A DNA stretch of 64,000 bases from Cephalopachus bancanus (Eukaryota; Chordata; Mammalia; Primates; Tarsiidae): the NCBI GenBank assembly GCA_027257055.1, contig JAPVLO010000180.1, positions 496,001 to 560,000 on the forward strand, read 5' to 3'. The notes under the pieces were generated by a model that made no database searches, was not told the origin of the DNA, and saw nothing but the letters and a program-made list of their open reading frames with translations. This document shows, piece after piece, positions 21,833 through 31,720 of this stretch (positions are counted from its first letter, which is position 1; every line of letters starts with the position of its first letter). The translations under genes were made by a program, and so were the position numbers.

Positions 21833-21862
21833 TCCCACAGCACCCAGCAGTGCCTGACTCAT

Positions 21863-22181
21863 AAGAAAGAGTCTGGGCTGGGCTCAGTGGCTCAGCCTGT
21901 AATCCCAGCGCTTTGGGAGGCCGAGGTGAGTGGATTGCCTGAGCCCGCGGGTTCATGACCCACCTGGGCAAGTTGGTGAGACCTCATCTCTACAATAAAT
22001 CAAAAAAAGTTAGCCGGGTGTGGTAGCGCGTGTCTGTAGTTCCAGCTACTTGGAAGGCTGAGGCGGAAGGTTCGCCGGAGCCCAGCAGGTAGAGGCTGCG
22101 GTGGCCGTGAGCGGCCACTGCACTCCAGTCTGGACGACAGAGTGAGACTCCAACTCAAAAAAAAAAAAAAGAAAGAGTCTG
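21863..22181 (+). mobile_element. Alu, sense, youngest lineage type, perfect 13-bp TSD
   Basis: Element 21876-22168 with identical flanks AAGAAAGAGTCTG (21863-21875 and 22169-22181). Head GCTCAGTGGCTCAGCCTG, right arm ending GTGAGCGGCCACTGCACTCC (the one-base deletion form) and an uninterrupted A-tail. The perfect TSD and clean tail suggest a recent insertion. Confidence 0.97.
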
Positions 22182-23183
22182 AAACAGCTGCTGTAGGGGA
22201 CGCTAGCCATCTATTCACTCATTAATTCGACAAGGCGTCTTTCCTTTGCTACCGATTACACGCCTCCTGTGGCCCCGGGCACTGTGGAAAGTGCCCAGTC
22301 TCGGTGGTGGCCAGCAAGCGCTCATGCGTGAAGAACACTGGCCACTTAGTGCTCGGCGGAAGAGAGCCGTCGGGCGCCAGAGGGCAAAGCCGGCATCTAG
22401 CACAAGAAGTCGTCGGGAGGTGGGGCTGGAATGCCGGGGCCAGCACAGTCTGGAGCAAGCGGGATTGCTGGTCCCCCTGAGAGTAGACAACATGAAGGAC
22501 TGTGGGGTCAGGGGGCCGTGGCCTCCTCTGCCCTGCTGTCCTGGCTGTGCCATCTTAGACACATGACTGGACCCGCCTGAGCCTTGGTTTCCTTAGTCAT
22601 AAACTGTGTCCCCACCTTGCAAAGTGACTCTAAGGACTCAGTGAGGAAATATTTGCAGCAAATGCTCAATACATGGTGGTGGCGGCAGCATTCCTGGCAA
22701 CGAGGGAGAACGTGCTTCTTCGATGTGCCCAGCATAGTATGCTTGTCCTTCTGGGCCAGACTCAAGCCCAGGCCACTGCGGGGATGGCAGTGACCACACA
22801 GTCTGGTCCTTGGGGGAGGGCAGCCCTGGCCAGCTTCCTGGGGCTGGAACAGAGGCAGCACAGCGTCGGGGCAACCCGGGCGGTAACAGGGTCCCCACGT
22901 GACCCAGATATCTAACCTGCACATGCAGGGCAGCATTCCACCTTCTGCCCCTGTGTTTGGACGTAGGCAGCACCTTTAAGGCCCCAGGCACGTCTTGACA
23001 CTCCTGCATGAGAAGCCAAGAAAGCCACGGCCCAACAGCATCGCCAGAGTGCCGCCCTCCCCCCACCCCATGTGCCTGAGACATCATGGTCCCCTGTCCC
23101 TAGCCGGTCCGTGGCACCACACTGAACTCCGAGCCCACCATGCCATGCCCATGCCAGCCTCAGCTGCAGCCTTTCTTGGATGA
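22182..23183. other. Mostly unique stretch with MIR traces
   Basis: The start (22205-22300, 'tattcactcattaattcgac ... ggcactgtgg') resembles the 5' part of a MIR or L2 3' end. 22550-22685 is a clearer MIR (listed). The remainder is GC-rich with overlapping open frames on both strands and no gene recognised. Confidence 0.45.
22550..22685 (+). mobile_element. MIR SINE fragment, sense
   Basis: 'gcctgagccttggtttcct' 'tagtcataaactgtgtccc' ... 'actcagtgaggaaatatttg' ... 'aaatgctcaatacatggt' follows the MIR order (cctcagtttcctcatctgtaaaatgg ... gaggattaaatgag ... gctcaataaatg). Confidence 0.75.
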
Positions 23184-23660
23184 CTGTTTTAAAATAAATA
23201 TAATACAGTTTTACTGAATATAAATTTAAAATACCAAAGATGCAAAAGCAAGAATGTAAAAATTACCTTTAAAATTCTACCAACTGGGAGCAAGTGTCGA
23301 AAGAACGTGACATCCCGGGCAACCCCCTTGGGTCTTGTCTCATTGTGGGAGTTTTTCTGTCCTCTCAATAAATCCTAAAAGAAACAACGTGACATCCCCC
23401 TTTCTGACGCACCCCGATTGGTCGATGACACACACTGGGGTATCTGTTCCTCCCTCTTCCTGACTAGCAAAACCTCGGCGTTGAGCCCTAATCAGCACTG
23501 ATTTCCCACGTTCCTCTTAACATTAGGAGTGGCCGGGAAGTGGGCCTGGGCCCGAGTCCTCAGCATGCACTTGCCGCAGCAGTCTCTAAAGGCTTCCTTC
23601 CCTAATGTAAGTGCTTCTCCTTCCTCCTTGGTTTTTCATTTTTTGTTTTCTTGCCTGGAA
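23184..23660 (-). mobile_element. Old L1M-like fragment, antisense
   Basis: 'gttttaaaataaatataatac' 'agttttactgaatataaat' and 'gaacgtgacatccccctttc' resemble the antisense A-rich 3' region of old L1M elements. The fragment carries a small retroposed insert at 23316-23385. The 3' boundary is uncertain. Confidence 0.4.
23304..23398 (+). mobile_element. 70-base retroposed insert with 12-13-bp TSD
   Basis: Insert 23316-23385 lies between identical AACGTGACATCC repeats (23304-23315 and 23386-23397). It ends TCTCAATAAATCCTAAAAGAAAC, so an AATAAA hexamer is followed about ten bases later by a short A-rich end. The TSD length and polyadenylated-looking 3' end point to L1-mediated retroposition of a short transcript end. 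The 'gtgggagtttttctgtcctc' to AATAAATCC segment resembles the R region of some LTRs, but I cannot name the source. Confidence 0.75.
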
Positions 23661-23669
23661 TTTTTCTTC

Positions 23670-23941
23670 TTTTTTTTTTTTTTAAGTTGGAGTCTCACTT
23701 TGTCGCCCAGCCTGGAGTGCAGTGGCATGCTCATGGCTACCCCAGCATTGACCTGCTGGGCTCAGGTAATCCTTCTGCCTCAGCCTTCCAAGTAGCAGGA
23801 ACTACAGGCATGAGCTACCTACCATGCCTGACTAATTTATTGTAGAGATAAGGTCTCACCAAGTTGCCCGGGCTGGTCTCGAACCCGTGGGCTCAGGCAA
23901 TCCACTCACCTTGGTCTCCCAAAGTGCTGGAATTACAGGCT
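23670..23941 (-). mobile_element. Alu, antisense, lineage-specific type
   Basis: T-run, AAGTTGGAGTCTCACTTTGTC, CCAGCATTGACCTGCTGGGC, CTTCCAAGTAGCAGGAAC, TAATTTATTGTAGAGATAAG and CTCAGGCAATCCACTCACC. Stops at TTACAGGC, so it lacks the last 25 or so bases of the element head. It is inserted into L1-like sequence. Confidence 0.92.
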
Positions 23942-24135
23942 GTGCTACGACAAACATCCTTGTAGCCAAAACTGTGCACACATCCATGATGTTTTCCATA
24001 GAATAAATTTCTGGAAAGGAGAATTATCTGGGTAAAAGACATGCAGGAAATGCCTTGATTGCCGAGTACCCTCAGGAATCGAGGTGCCAGCTCAGACCCC
24101 ACCAGCAGCATCTGAGACTCCCTCCCTTGCCCTCA
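23942..24135 (-). mobile_element. Old L1M-like fragment, antisense
   Basis: 'aacatccttgtagccaaaac' 'tgtgcacacatccatgatg' 'catagaataaatttctgg' 'gaattatctgggtaaaag' and 'cccaccagcagcatctgag' follow the antisense L1M order (agctaaatctttgcacacatc ... gaataaattcctagaagtgg ... cccaccagcagtgtatgag). Probably continues the fragment before the Alu. Confidence 0.6.
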
Positions 24136-25185
24136 TGTCTGTCCCTGCTGGGTGTTTGCTGGTTTAATAGAGAGAAATTGTATCATGGGGACTTACACTT
24201 CTGGTCGTGTGACAGACTGGAAAGCATAGAAACCTTTTTGCAATAGCAACACCTAGAAACAGTAGGTAAAAGCCAGTGCACAGCCTGCGTGGGTACTCAC
24301 TGAGCTTTTGCTAAAGAAAGGGAACTCTTGCGGTCAGAAAGAAGAAGAAGAAACCCATCGAAGAGGGATTGGTGCTGTGCCCTGGGCGGGGTGGGTCAGG
24401 GGAGGGCTGTGGATTCCGATTCCCAAAGAGCCTGGATGCAGCGGCCACCAGCGGGGACAGGAGTTGAGGCTGGCAAGGACGAACCTTGGAACTGTAGCTC
24501 TCACCTACAGCCAAGACAAGGCTTACACTTGCAGGGAAAGGTGACAGGGGACAGTCAGCTCTCAGGCAGAGAGGCCACCCAGCAGCTCATCTGCTGCCCA
24601 GGGATGGCAAGAACACATCCGCCCTGGTGACGTGTGAGGCTCTGCCTGGACCTAGACGTGAAATTCAAGTTTATACCCTCTGGGTGATGCACTACAGTCC
24701 TGCCTCACACAAGTAAGACACTCAGGCCAGGTCGAAGACACTCGGGATTCCCTGCAGACTGTTCTCCAGAGACCTCACGGGAATCCCCAAGCCGAAGTCC
24801 TGAGAAGCACGATTCTGCAATCTGAAATTCAAAACACACAGGGATAAGCCTCTACACACAAGAGTCAGCGGGAGCCGCTAACGTAGACTGCCGTTCCCGT
24901 CGGGTCACATAATCGCCACACACAACCCATAGAGCTGTTTTAAGTTCCAGGAAATCTTTTCGGTTCATGACAAATTTGCATTTAATGCTTTTCAGTCAAT
25001 GTCTTGGTGATGATACACACTTGTCAGATTTCTCAATGGCACATAACTTGAAGAGACCACAAAACTCCCAAATGTTAGTACTGCGTGCTCAGTGAGATTT
25101 TGAAAAGGTGGGAAAATGAGCTAAAATAGCAAGATGAAATGTAGCAGGGACAAAATAAATTTCTGCTCTGTTAAAAAAAATCATG
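24136..25185. other. Unique stretch, no gene
   Basis: About 1 kb with no repeat family or gene recognised. Confidence 0.45.
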
Positions 25186-25473
25186 GTCAGGCTGAGTGGC
25201 TCAGCCTGTAATCCCAGCATTTTGAAAGGCCAAGGTAAGTGCATTGCCTGAACCCACGGGTTCAAGACCAGCCGGGGCAACTTGGCGAGACCTCATCTCT
25301 ACAATAAATCAAAAATTAGCCAGGCATGGTAGTGCGCACCTGTAGTTCCAGCTACTTGGAAGTCTGAGGCAGGAGGGCCACCAGAGTCCAGCAGGTCGAC
25401 GCTGGGGTGGCTGTGAGCAACTGCACTCCAGCCCAGGCAACAGAGTGAGACTCCAACTAAAAAAAAAAAAAAG
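25186..25473 (+). mobile_element. Alu, sense, lineage-specific type
   Basis: GGCTGAGTGGCTCAGCCTG head, CACGGGTTCAAGACCAGCC, CTACAATAAATCAAAAATT, CTTGGAAGTCTGAGGC and GACTCCAACTAAAAAAA. Diverged from the youngest copies at several CpG sites. Confidence 0.95.
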
Positions 25474-25481
25474 AACAATCA

Positions 25482-25799
25482 GGCCAGGCGCAATGGTTCA
25501 TGCCCATAATCTTACCACTTTGAAAGGCAAAGGTAGGAAGATTGTTTGAGCCCAGGAGCTCAAGACTGGTCTGGGCAATATAGCAAGACCTCACCTATAC
25601 AAAAATTTTTTTTTAAATTAGTCAGATGTGGTGGCACACGCCTGTAGTCCCAGCTACTGGGGAGGCTGAGGCAGGAACATCACCTGAACCCAGGAAGTCA
25701 AGGGTGTGGTGAACAATGAACATGCCACTGCACTCCAGCCTGGGCAACAGAGTGAAGCTCCCAACTCAAAAAACAAACAAATAAATGAATAAATAAAAT
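25482..25799 (+). mobile_element. Alu, sense, old J-like type
   Basis: Directly downstream of the previous Alu. GGCCAGGCGCAATGGTTCAT head, GGGCAATATAGCAAGACC, GTGGTGGCACACGCCTGTAG and GGGTGTGGTGAACAATGAAC, with an AAATAAATGAATAAAT tail. Confidence 0.93.
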
Positions 25800-25924
25800 A
25801 ACCAACTGAAAAGCACAGAATAGAGATACTTGGCTTGCAGTAATTGAGGAAAAAAAAGACTGATGGCGGAGCAGAGAGGTGTGGCCAGCACCAAGAGAGA
25901 AGTGATACAGCTACTTTTTTCGAG

Positions 25925-26700
25925 AAGTAACTCACATACCATTAGTGTACAAGACAGTGATTTTTAGTACATCCACGTGATTGTGTAACCATCAACTCTA
26001 TGTAGTTAGTTAGAAAACATCCATTAGCGCAAGAAGACACCCCAAAGCCATAGCAGTCACACCTCACTCCCTCCTCCCCAGCCCCTGCAACCACCGACCC
26101 ACTTTCTCTCTCTGCAAATTTGCCTGTTCTGGACTTTTCATATAAACACGCTCATACAGTGTGGCTTTTTGCAACTGGCTTCTCACACTCAGCACCATGT
26201 TTCCAAGGTCTGTTGATGCCGTCTCTGAGTCCTCCTTCATTCCTTCTTGTGGCAGACAGCATCGCCTTGTGTGGCTAGACCGACCACCTTCTGTTCAACC
26301 ATCCATCAGTTGGCAGACATCTGGTTTGCTTCCATTTTTGGCCACTGTGAACACTGCTGCTGTGAACATTTGTGGGCAGATATTTCATCCCAGTCGGGGG
26401 TTTGTCTTCTCACCTCCTTGATAATGTCTTTTGAAGCACAGGGGGTTTTCATTCAGGTGAAGCCCAACTTGATTGCTTTTCCTCCTGCTGCTTGGGCTGC
26501 TGAGGTCACAGCTAAGAAACCATGGCTTCCTCCAAGGCCACCAGGATGAGCTTTTTGTTTTCCTCTCAGAGTCTTGTGGTTGCTGGCTCTTGCATTCAGG
26601 GCTTCGATCCATCTTGAGTAAGTTTGCGTAGCTGGCATGAAGTAAGGTCCAGCTTCCTTCTTTCATAGGTGATCTCCAGTAAGGTTTGGAGAGGGCAGGA
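25925..26700 (-). mobile_element. L1 3' region, antisense
   Basis: 'aactcacataccattagtg', 'gtgattgtgtaaccatcaac', 'cccctgcaaccaccgaccc', 'tttgcctgttctggactttt', 'ccatcagttggcagacatctgg', 'ggccactgtgaacactgctg', then 'aatgtcttttgaagcacagg' and 'gcttcgatccatcttgagta'. This is the well-known antisense order of old L1 3' ends. Non-coding here. Confidence 0.8.
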
Positions 26701-27336
26701 CCTTCTGTCCCCACACTGTGCGTTGGGAAGACAATTTCCCCATGGACTTGTCTTGGCGCTTGATGGTTCCATTCTGTGTGACGGTGGGGGGGGCAGTGAA
26801 AGACGCCAAACGCCAAGGGATATTCAGGACTCAGTTGCCACCACGCCCGGGGCAGCAATGCCCTCTCCTGGGGCCAACATGTCTATTGGACTCCTCTGCC
26901 ATTCAGTAGTGCCAGTGGGGCCACTCTGTCCACGCTCCAGACTTGATTCACTTTTTTTTTAGCTATGCCTGAGTGTAAAAGACAGTTGCACATGAATGAC
27001 TTGGTACTCACAAAGCAAGGGTGAAACCTGTAGATAGTGTCTCTCTGAATCACTGGGCGTTTGCTTCCCGTAAACAAGCAAGATGCTAAGAAGTCCCATC
27101 ATATCCACGGCAGCTGAACTTTCCCTGAAAGCAGCTGTTCCAAGCTCTGGGAGTCTGGAGTGACCTCAGCAGAGCCTGACCCGGGCTATCCTGGAGAGGA
27201 CATGGGGGACAAGCTTCCCCACTTCTGCAAGACAGACACTGACTTGGGCCAAGTCATGTGGACTGCTGGGTAACTGGCTTGACTTGGAAACCCCTGAGGC
27301 CTCCCGCTTGGTCTCTGAGACGTTTCCTTTGTTAGA
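26701..27336. other. Unique stretch, no gene
   Basis: No feature recognised beyond possible further L1 decay at 26720-26900. Confidence 0.4.
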
Positions 27337-27639
27337 GCCACAGACTTGTGATGGCCGGGCACGGTACCTCGCACCTATCATTCCAGCACTTTGGGAGGCC
27401 GAGGTGGGAAGACTGCTTGAAGTCAGGAGTTCCCGGTCTGGGCAATGCAGCAAGACCTCATCTCTACAAAAAAATGAAAACATTAACCACACATGGCGGT
27501 GCATGCCTGTAGTCCCAGCTACTTGGGAGGCTGAGGTGGGAGGATCACTTGAGCCCATGAAGTTGAGGCTGCGGTGAGCTATGATCATATCCCTGCACTC
27601 CAGCCTGGGCGACAGAACCCTCTTGAGGCCACAGACCTG
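27337..27639 (+). mobile_element. Alu, sense, old J-like type, 12-bp TSD
   Basis: Element 27349-27627 between GCCACAGACTTG (27337-27348) and GCCACAGACCTG (27628-27639), 11 of 12 identical. GGCCGGGCACGGTACCTCGC head and GAGGCTGCGGTGAGCTATGA. The A-tail is lost, although the TSD is still readable. Confidence 0.92.
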
Positions 27640-27706
27640 CACACTTAAAACTGTTAATATGGTAAATTTTACATTTTGCGTATTTTACTGTCATAAAAAA
27701 TTGTGA
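27640..27706 (+). mobile_element. L1 3' terminus, sense
   Basis: 'cacttaaaactgttaatatg' 'gtaaattttacattttgcg' 'tattttactgtcataaaaaa' matches the ends of old L1 3' UTRs. The Alu at 27349 inserted just upstream of it. Confidence 0.65.
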
Positions 27707-27829
27707 AGGTATGCGACCCTCTCGAGCAGGGAGACGGCGCTGGGAGAGGGGACGGGATGAGAAGATGAGGAAAGAGGGTCGCCGAGAAAACGCGGCAGAT
27801 GTGGGGCGAGGAGGGGCTTTCATCGAACG

Positions 27830-28682
27830 CTCTGGGGTCCACTGGTCATCAGGGAAACGCAGGTGAAAACCATGTTAGATACCGCCTCGCACCTGCTGGG
27901 ATGACTGCTACGGGAAGGTGAAACAGACGCATGGGGAGGGTGTGAGGTGGGGGAGCTTCCACACTGCCAGTGGGAACGTAGACGGGTGCATTCACGGTGC
28001 AAAACACAGTGGAGAACCCTGGGAAGTTAAACGTAGGACGACCACGTGATCCAGCAGTCCCACCGCTGGGTCTGTCTGCAAGGAAATGAGATCAGAGTGT
28101 CAAAGAGCCCTCCGCACCCCGGTGCCCACCGCAGCACAGTCCACAACAGCCAAGACGTGGGATCAACCCAGGTCCACCAATGGATGCGTGGATAGAAAAT
28201 GTGTTACACACACAGAACGCTGTTCAGCCTTTAAAAAGTAGGAAATTCTGTCATCTGGGCGAACTGGGAGGACATTACGCTAAGTGAAACAAGTCAGACA
28301 GGGAGAGACAAACACTGCGTGACCTCATGTCTACGTGGAATCTACAAGCATTGAACTCATGGAAGCGAAGTGGTGGCTGCCAGGGGTGGGGAGGGGGCAA
28401 GGAATGGGGGAATGCTGGTCAAAGGACACAAAATCTCAGATAGTTCAAGGGATCTATTGTGCAACATGGTGACTATAGTTAGTAACGATGCATTTTATAC
28501 TTGAACATTGCTGAGAGGGTAGATGTCAAGGGCTCTCACTGCAAACAAGTGATGTGTGTGAGGTAGCATACATGTCAGTTAGCTTGATTTAGCCATTCTA
28601 CTATGTATACCTATTTTTGAAATATTGTGTGATACACCATAAATGTACATAATTCTACTTGTCAATTTAAAAAAATAAACAA
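27830..28682 (+). mobile_element. L1 3' end, sense (ORF2 end plus 3' UTR)
   Basis: 'tcatcagggaaacgcaggtg' 'ccagcagtcccaccgctgg', 'aggtccaccaatggatgcg', 'ctgttcagcctttaaaaag', 'ggacattacgctaagtgaa', 'tgacctcatgtctacgtgg', 'caacatggtgactatagtt' and 'gtatacctatttttgaaat' follow the sense order of old L1M/L1P 3' ends. The upstream part corresponds to the ORF2 C-terminus but carries frame breaks. It ends in an A-rich tail into which the next Alu inserted. Confidence 0.88.
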
Positions 28683-28686
28683 ATAG

Positions 28687-28985
28687 GCTGGGCATGGTGG
28701 CTCAAGCCAGTAATCCCAGCACTTTGGGAGGCCGAGGTGAGGGAATTGCCTGAGCCCCCGGGTTCGTGACTGGCCTGGGCAACTTGGTGAGACCTCATCT
28801 CCACAATAAATCAAAAAAATTAGCCAGATGTGATAGCGCACTCCTGTAGGTCTGGCCACTTGGAAGGCTGAGGCAGAAAGATTGCCAGAGCCCAGCGGGT
28901 GAACGCTAGGGTGACCATGAGCGTGCCACGGCACTCCAGCCTGGGCGACGGAGTGAGACTCCAACTCTAAAATAAATAAAAATTA
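28687..28985 (+). mobile_element. Alu, sense, lineage-specific type
   Basis: GGCTGGGCATGGTGGCTCAA head, GAGCCCCCGGGTTCGTGAC, CCACAATAAATCAAAAAAAT, CTTGGAAGGCTGAGGCAGA and GACTCCAACTC. The AATAAATAAAAATTAAA tail abuts the L1 A-tail region. Confidence 0.95.
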
Positions 28986-30060
28986 AAAATAAATAATTTT
29001 TAAGTAAAAGAATGTGGCCTGGTTCCAAGACTGTGGAGACTTATCTAGAAACGCAGAAGTCTCTGGCTTCAGCCCCCAAAATTCATCACACCAGGAGCTG
29101 CAGCTCAGGGTGACACTGTGTCGGGTGCACCATGTGGGGCGCGTTGTGTCTTCAGCTACAACCAGAGTCCAGGCTGGTTCGGTGAATGCCAGAAAAGTGT
29201 CCCTGAGTTCCTCCAGCCCTGCCTGGAGGCCGCAACTCGGCAAGCCCCGGCCACACATCAGGCCAGCCGGAAGGGGCCACAAGCCCACAGAGGGCTTGCC
29301 GCCACCCCTCTGGACTCTGCTGACCTGAGCTGCCTCCCCCTGTCAGCCTCCATCAGGGACCTTGGAGCTGCCTCCCCGCGTTGGCCTCCATCAGGGGCCT
29401 CGGAGTTCCTTCCGCCAGTTGGCCAGCCCGAGCAGAAGGGCAGGAGGTTCTCATCCCTCCGCTTCTCTCCAGAAAGTCCCCACACCCGCCCTGCCACTCC
29501 TCCCCCATCTCCAGCCACCCTTGAGAGCACAGGCCGTTCAGAAACGTGATGTTTAGACCACACTGGCAGCTCCCACGCCTGGGCGGGTGGGCCACGAGGG
29601 AAAAGGAGGAGCGTGCCGCCCATGACACAGCAAGAGAGAGCACGGCCTGTTGCTCGGGAGGAAGCATCAGAGCCTGACCAACACCTTCCTGGGCACCCAC
29701 AGCCACACGAGCAGGGCCCCGCCCCTCCTCCCTGCAGCCAGGCTGAGTCTCACCAGAGACAGGGGGTGGGGAGTGGGGAGTTAGGGGGAAGTGGGGACAC
29801 GACTCACCCTCAGGCCTGAGCAGGGCCCAAACAGGGACAGCTGTTCCCACCTGCCGCATCCCCCTATGGGGCACTGGAGTGGAGACAGCAGAGGGCCTGA
29901 GGGGCGGCCCTAGGAACAGCCCAGCCACCTCTTTCGAGGTGTCCCGGGAATCATCCGAACCTCACTTTCCCTGCCTGCAAAGGAGACGAATGGAACCACA
30001 GGTTCCCTGTGTGAAAAGAGAAGCAAGGTGCTCCCTGACGTTAGCCATGACGCTGGCCAT
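28986..30060. other. Unique GC-rich stretch, no gene
   Basis: Frames of 121-191 codons are open on both strands through 29.1-29.9 kb. None shows a domain. A 38-base tandem pair lies at about 29328-29403 (CCTCCATCAGGG repeated). A G-rich patch follows at 29758-29800. Confidence 0.45.
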
Positions 30061-30250
30061 GATTGCTTAGTTAATCGACATGCATTTATCGATTGCCTTC
30101 TGGATGCCAAGGACACTGGACACATTGCCTCCTGTCATCTCTACAGCAGCCCTCAAAGGAAGAGCTGTTCTTCCCATTTCATCGATGCAGATGTGGAGGT
30201 CGTGGTTCATCATTTGCTGACAAGTGGCAGTTCCCACACGGTGTGGGGGC
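30061..30250 (+). mobile_element. MIR SINE, sense
   Basis: 'gacatgcatttatcgattgc' 'ttctggatgccaaggacac' ... 'ctctacagcagccctcaaag' ... 'ttcccatttcatcgatgcag' follows the MIR order (tatttattgagcacc ... tgtgccaggcac ... cacaacaacccta ... ccattttacagatgag). Confidence 0.7.
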
Positions 30251-30944
30251 CCCAAAGGCCCTGCCCTTTGCACTGTGGGACTCTACCCGACTCTCGAGGG
30301 CAAAGACATATACAAGAGGTGGATGCACCTGGGTGGGAGGGTGAGGATGTGGGGAACACTGAGGCTGAGGGACCAGCCCCCTGCAGGACTCGGCCCCCGG
30401 GAGCTCGTTGAGACCTACCTGCGGGGGTGAGACGCCAGACCGGGTGCGGCTGGGGAGCAGGGAAGAAGGTGGCCTAGGGGTGTGGCAGGTCACAGAGGCC
30501 CTGGACATTCTCTGGGATGTTCTTTCCACTGTGACATTCCCAGCCCCCAGCCCCTACTGGGCACAATCACAGCTGGGTCGATCTGTCTGTGTCTCCTGCA
30601 GTTCCCAATTCCGGCTGTCCCTTTGGGGGCTCCCGGCCTGTCTCAACACCAAGGCCTCCCGGCTCCCTCTTGCACTGGTCCTCAGCCCACAAAGACTCCC
30701 CCTCACTCTGGCCTTTAGCCCTTACAGGCACTAGGCTCTGTGGGAACTTTTACCTACGCAGATGTGGACCCTCCCCTAGACATTCTGTTTCGATTGGTCT
30801 GGAGGCAGTGAGGCCCGGACAATTGCCTAAAGCATAAAAGAACTTGCCCTCGGTCACCCAGCTGCCCGACCGACCGGGATGCCTGGACCGAGATACACTT
30901 CCTAACCTCAGACGTAGCTTCCCCCTTCCCCACAGCCACCAGGA
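30251..30944. other. Unique GC-rich stretch, no gene
   Basis: No repeat or gene recognised. It runs up to the CA-rich array. Confidence 0.45.
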
Positions 30945-31093
30945 GCATCACACACACACAGACACATGTGCACAAATGCATGCATATGCACACATGTGCA
31001 CACGCACGCACACATGCGCACACATATACACATGTATAAACACATGAATGTGCACAAACGCACAAGCACACCTGCACATGCACACACATACTA
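30945..31093. repeat. (CA)n-rich alternating array
   Basis: About 150 bases of CACACA, CATGCA and TGCACA units, almost perfectly alternating purine and pyrimidine. Interrupted, so probably stable in length. Confidence 0.93.
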
Positions 31094-31309
31094 GGCGCTA
31101 AGCATGTCCAGGCCTGCCCTCAGGTGTTGGCCTTCCGGCTGGAGCGCCTTCCTCACACTACCTTCCCACTGTGATGACGCCCCTGTTTCCCACCTGGTGG
31201 CACAAACAGGCCCTCAGCAAAGGCTGGCTTTGGGACTTTGGACTGTGGAAAGCACAGCATTGACAGCCAGGCTTCCAAACACCTGTGGGCCACTAGGCTA
31301 CAAATGGCT

Positions 31310-31720
31310 CAACCTGACTCCCCTCAGTTCAGATGCTGGCAGCCCCTGGCCTTGGTTTCCACATGTGGGCCAACCTGACACCCCTCAGGTCAGACCCTGG
31401 AGGCCCCTGGCCTTGGTTTCCACATGTGGACCATCCTGACGCCCTTCAGAGTGGATCCTTGAGGTCTCTGGCTTGGTGTCAAGACACAGGTCAACCCGAT
31501 ATCCCTCAGGTTGGACCCTAGAGGCCACTGGCCTTGATATCCACACGTGGACCAAACCGACATCCCTCAGGGTGGACCCCTGAGGTCCCTGGCTTGGTGT
31601 CTAGACACAGGTCAACCCAACATCCCTCAGGTCCGTCCTGGAGGCTGCTGGCCTTGGTGTCCACACATGGATCACCCTAGCACCCCTCAGGGTGGACCCT
31701 GAAGTCCTCCAGCCTTGTTG
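31310..31720 (+). repeat. 61-bp minisatellite with 122-bp higher-order period
   Basis: Seven or so units beginning CCAACCTGACACCCCTCAGG. One class contains GGCCTTGGTTTCCACATGTG; the alternate class contains GGCTTGGTGTCAAGACACAG. The alternate class recurs at about 31467 and 31588, so the array became a dimeric (roughly 122-bp) repeat. Unit length from 31370 to 31431 is 61 bases. Confidence 0.85.

Noticed and set aside
31310..31720. CRISPR-like repeat-spacer array
   Set aside because: Units are contiguous tandem copies with no unique spacers, and the DNA is mammalian.
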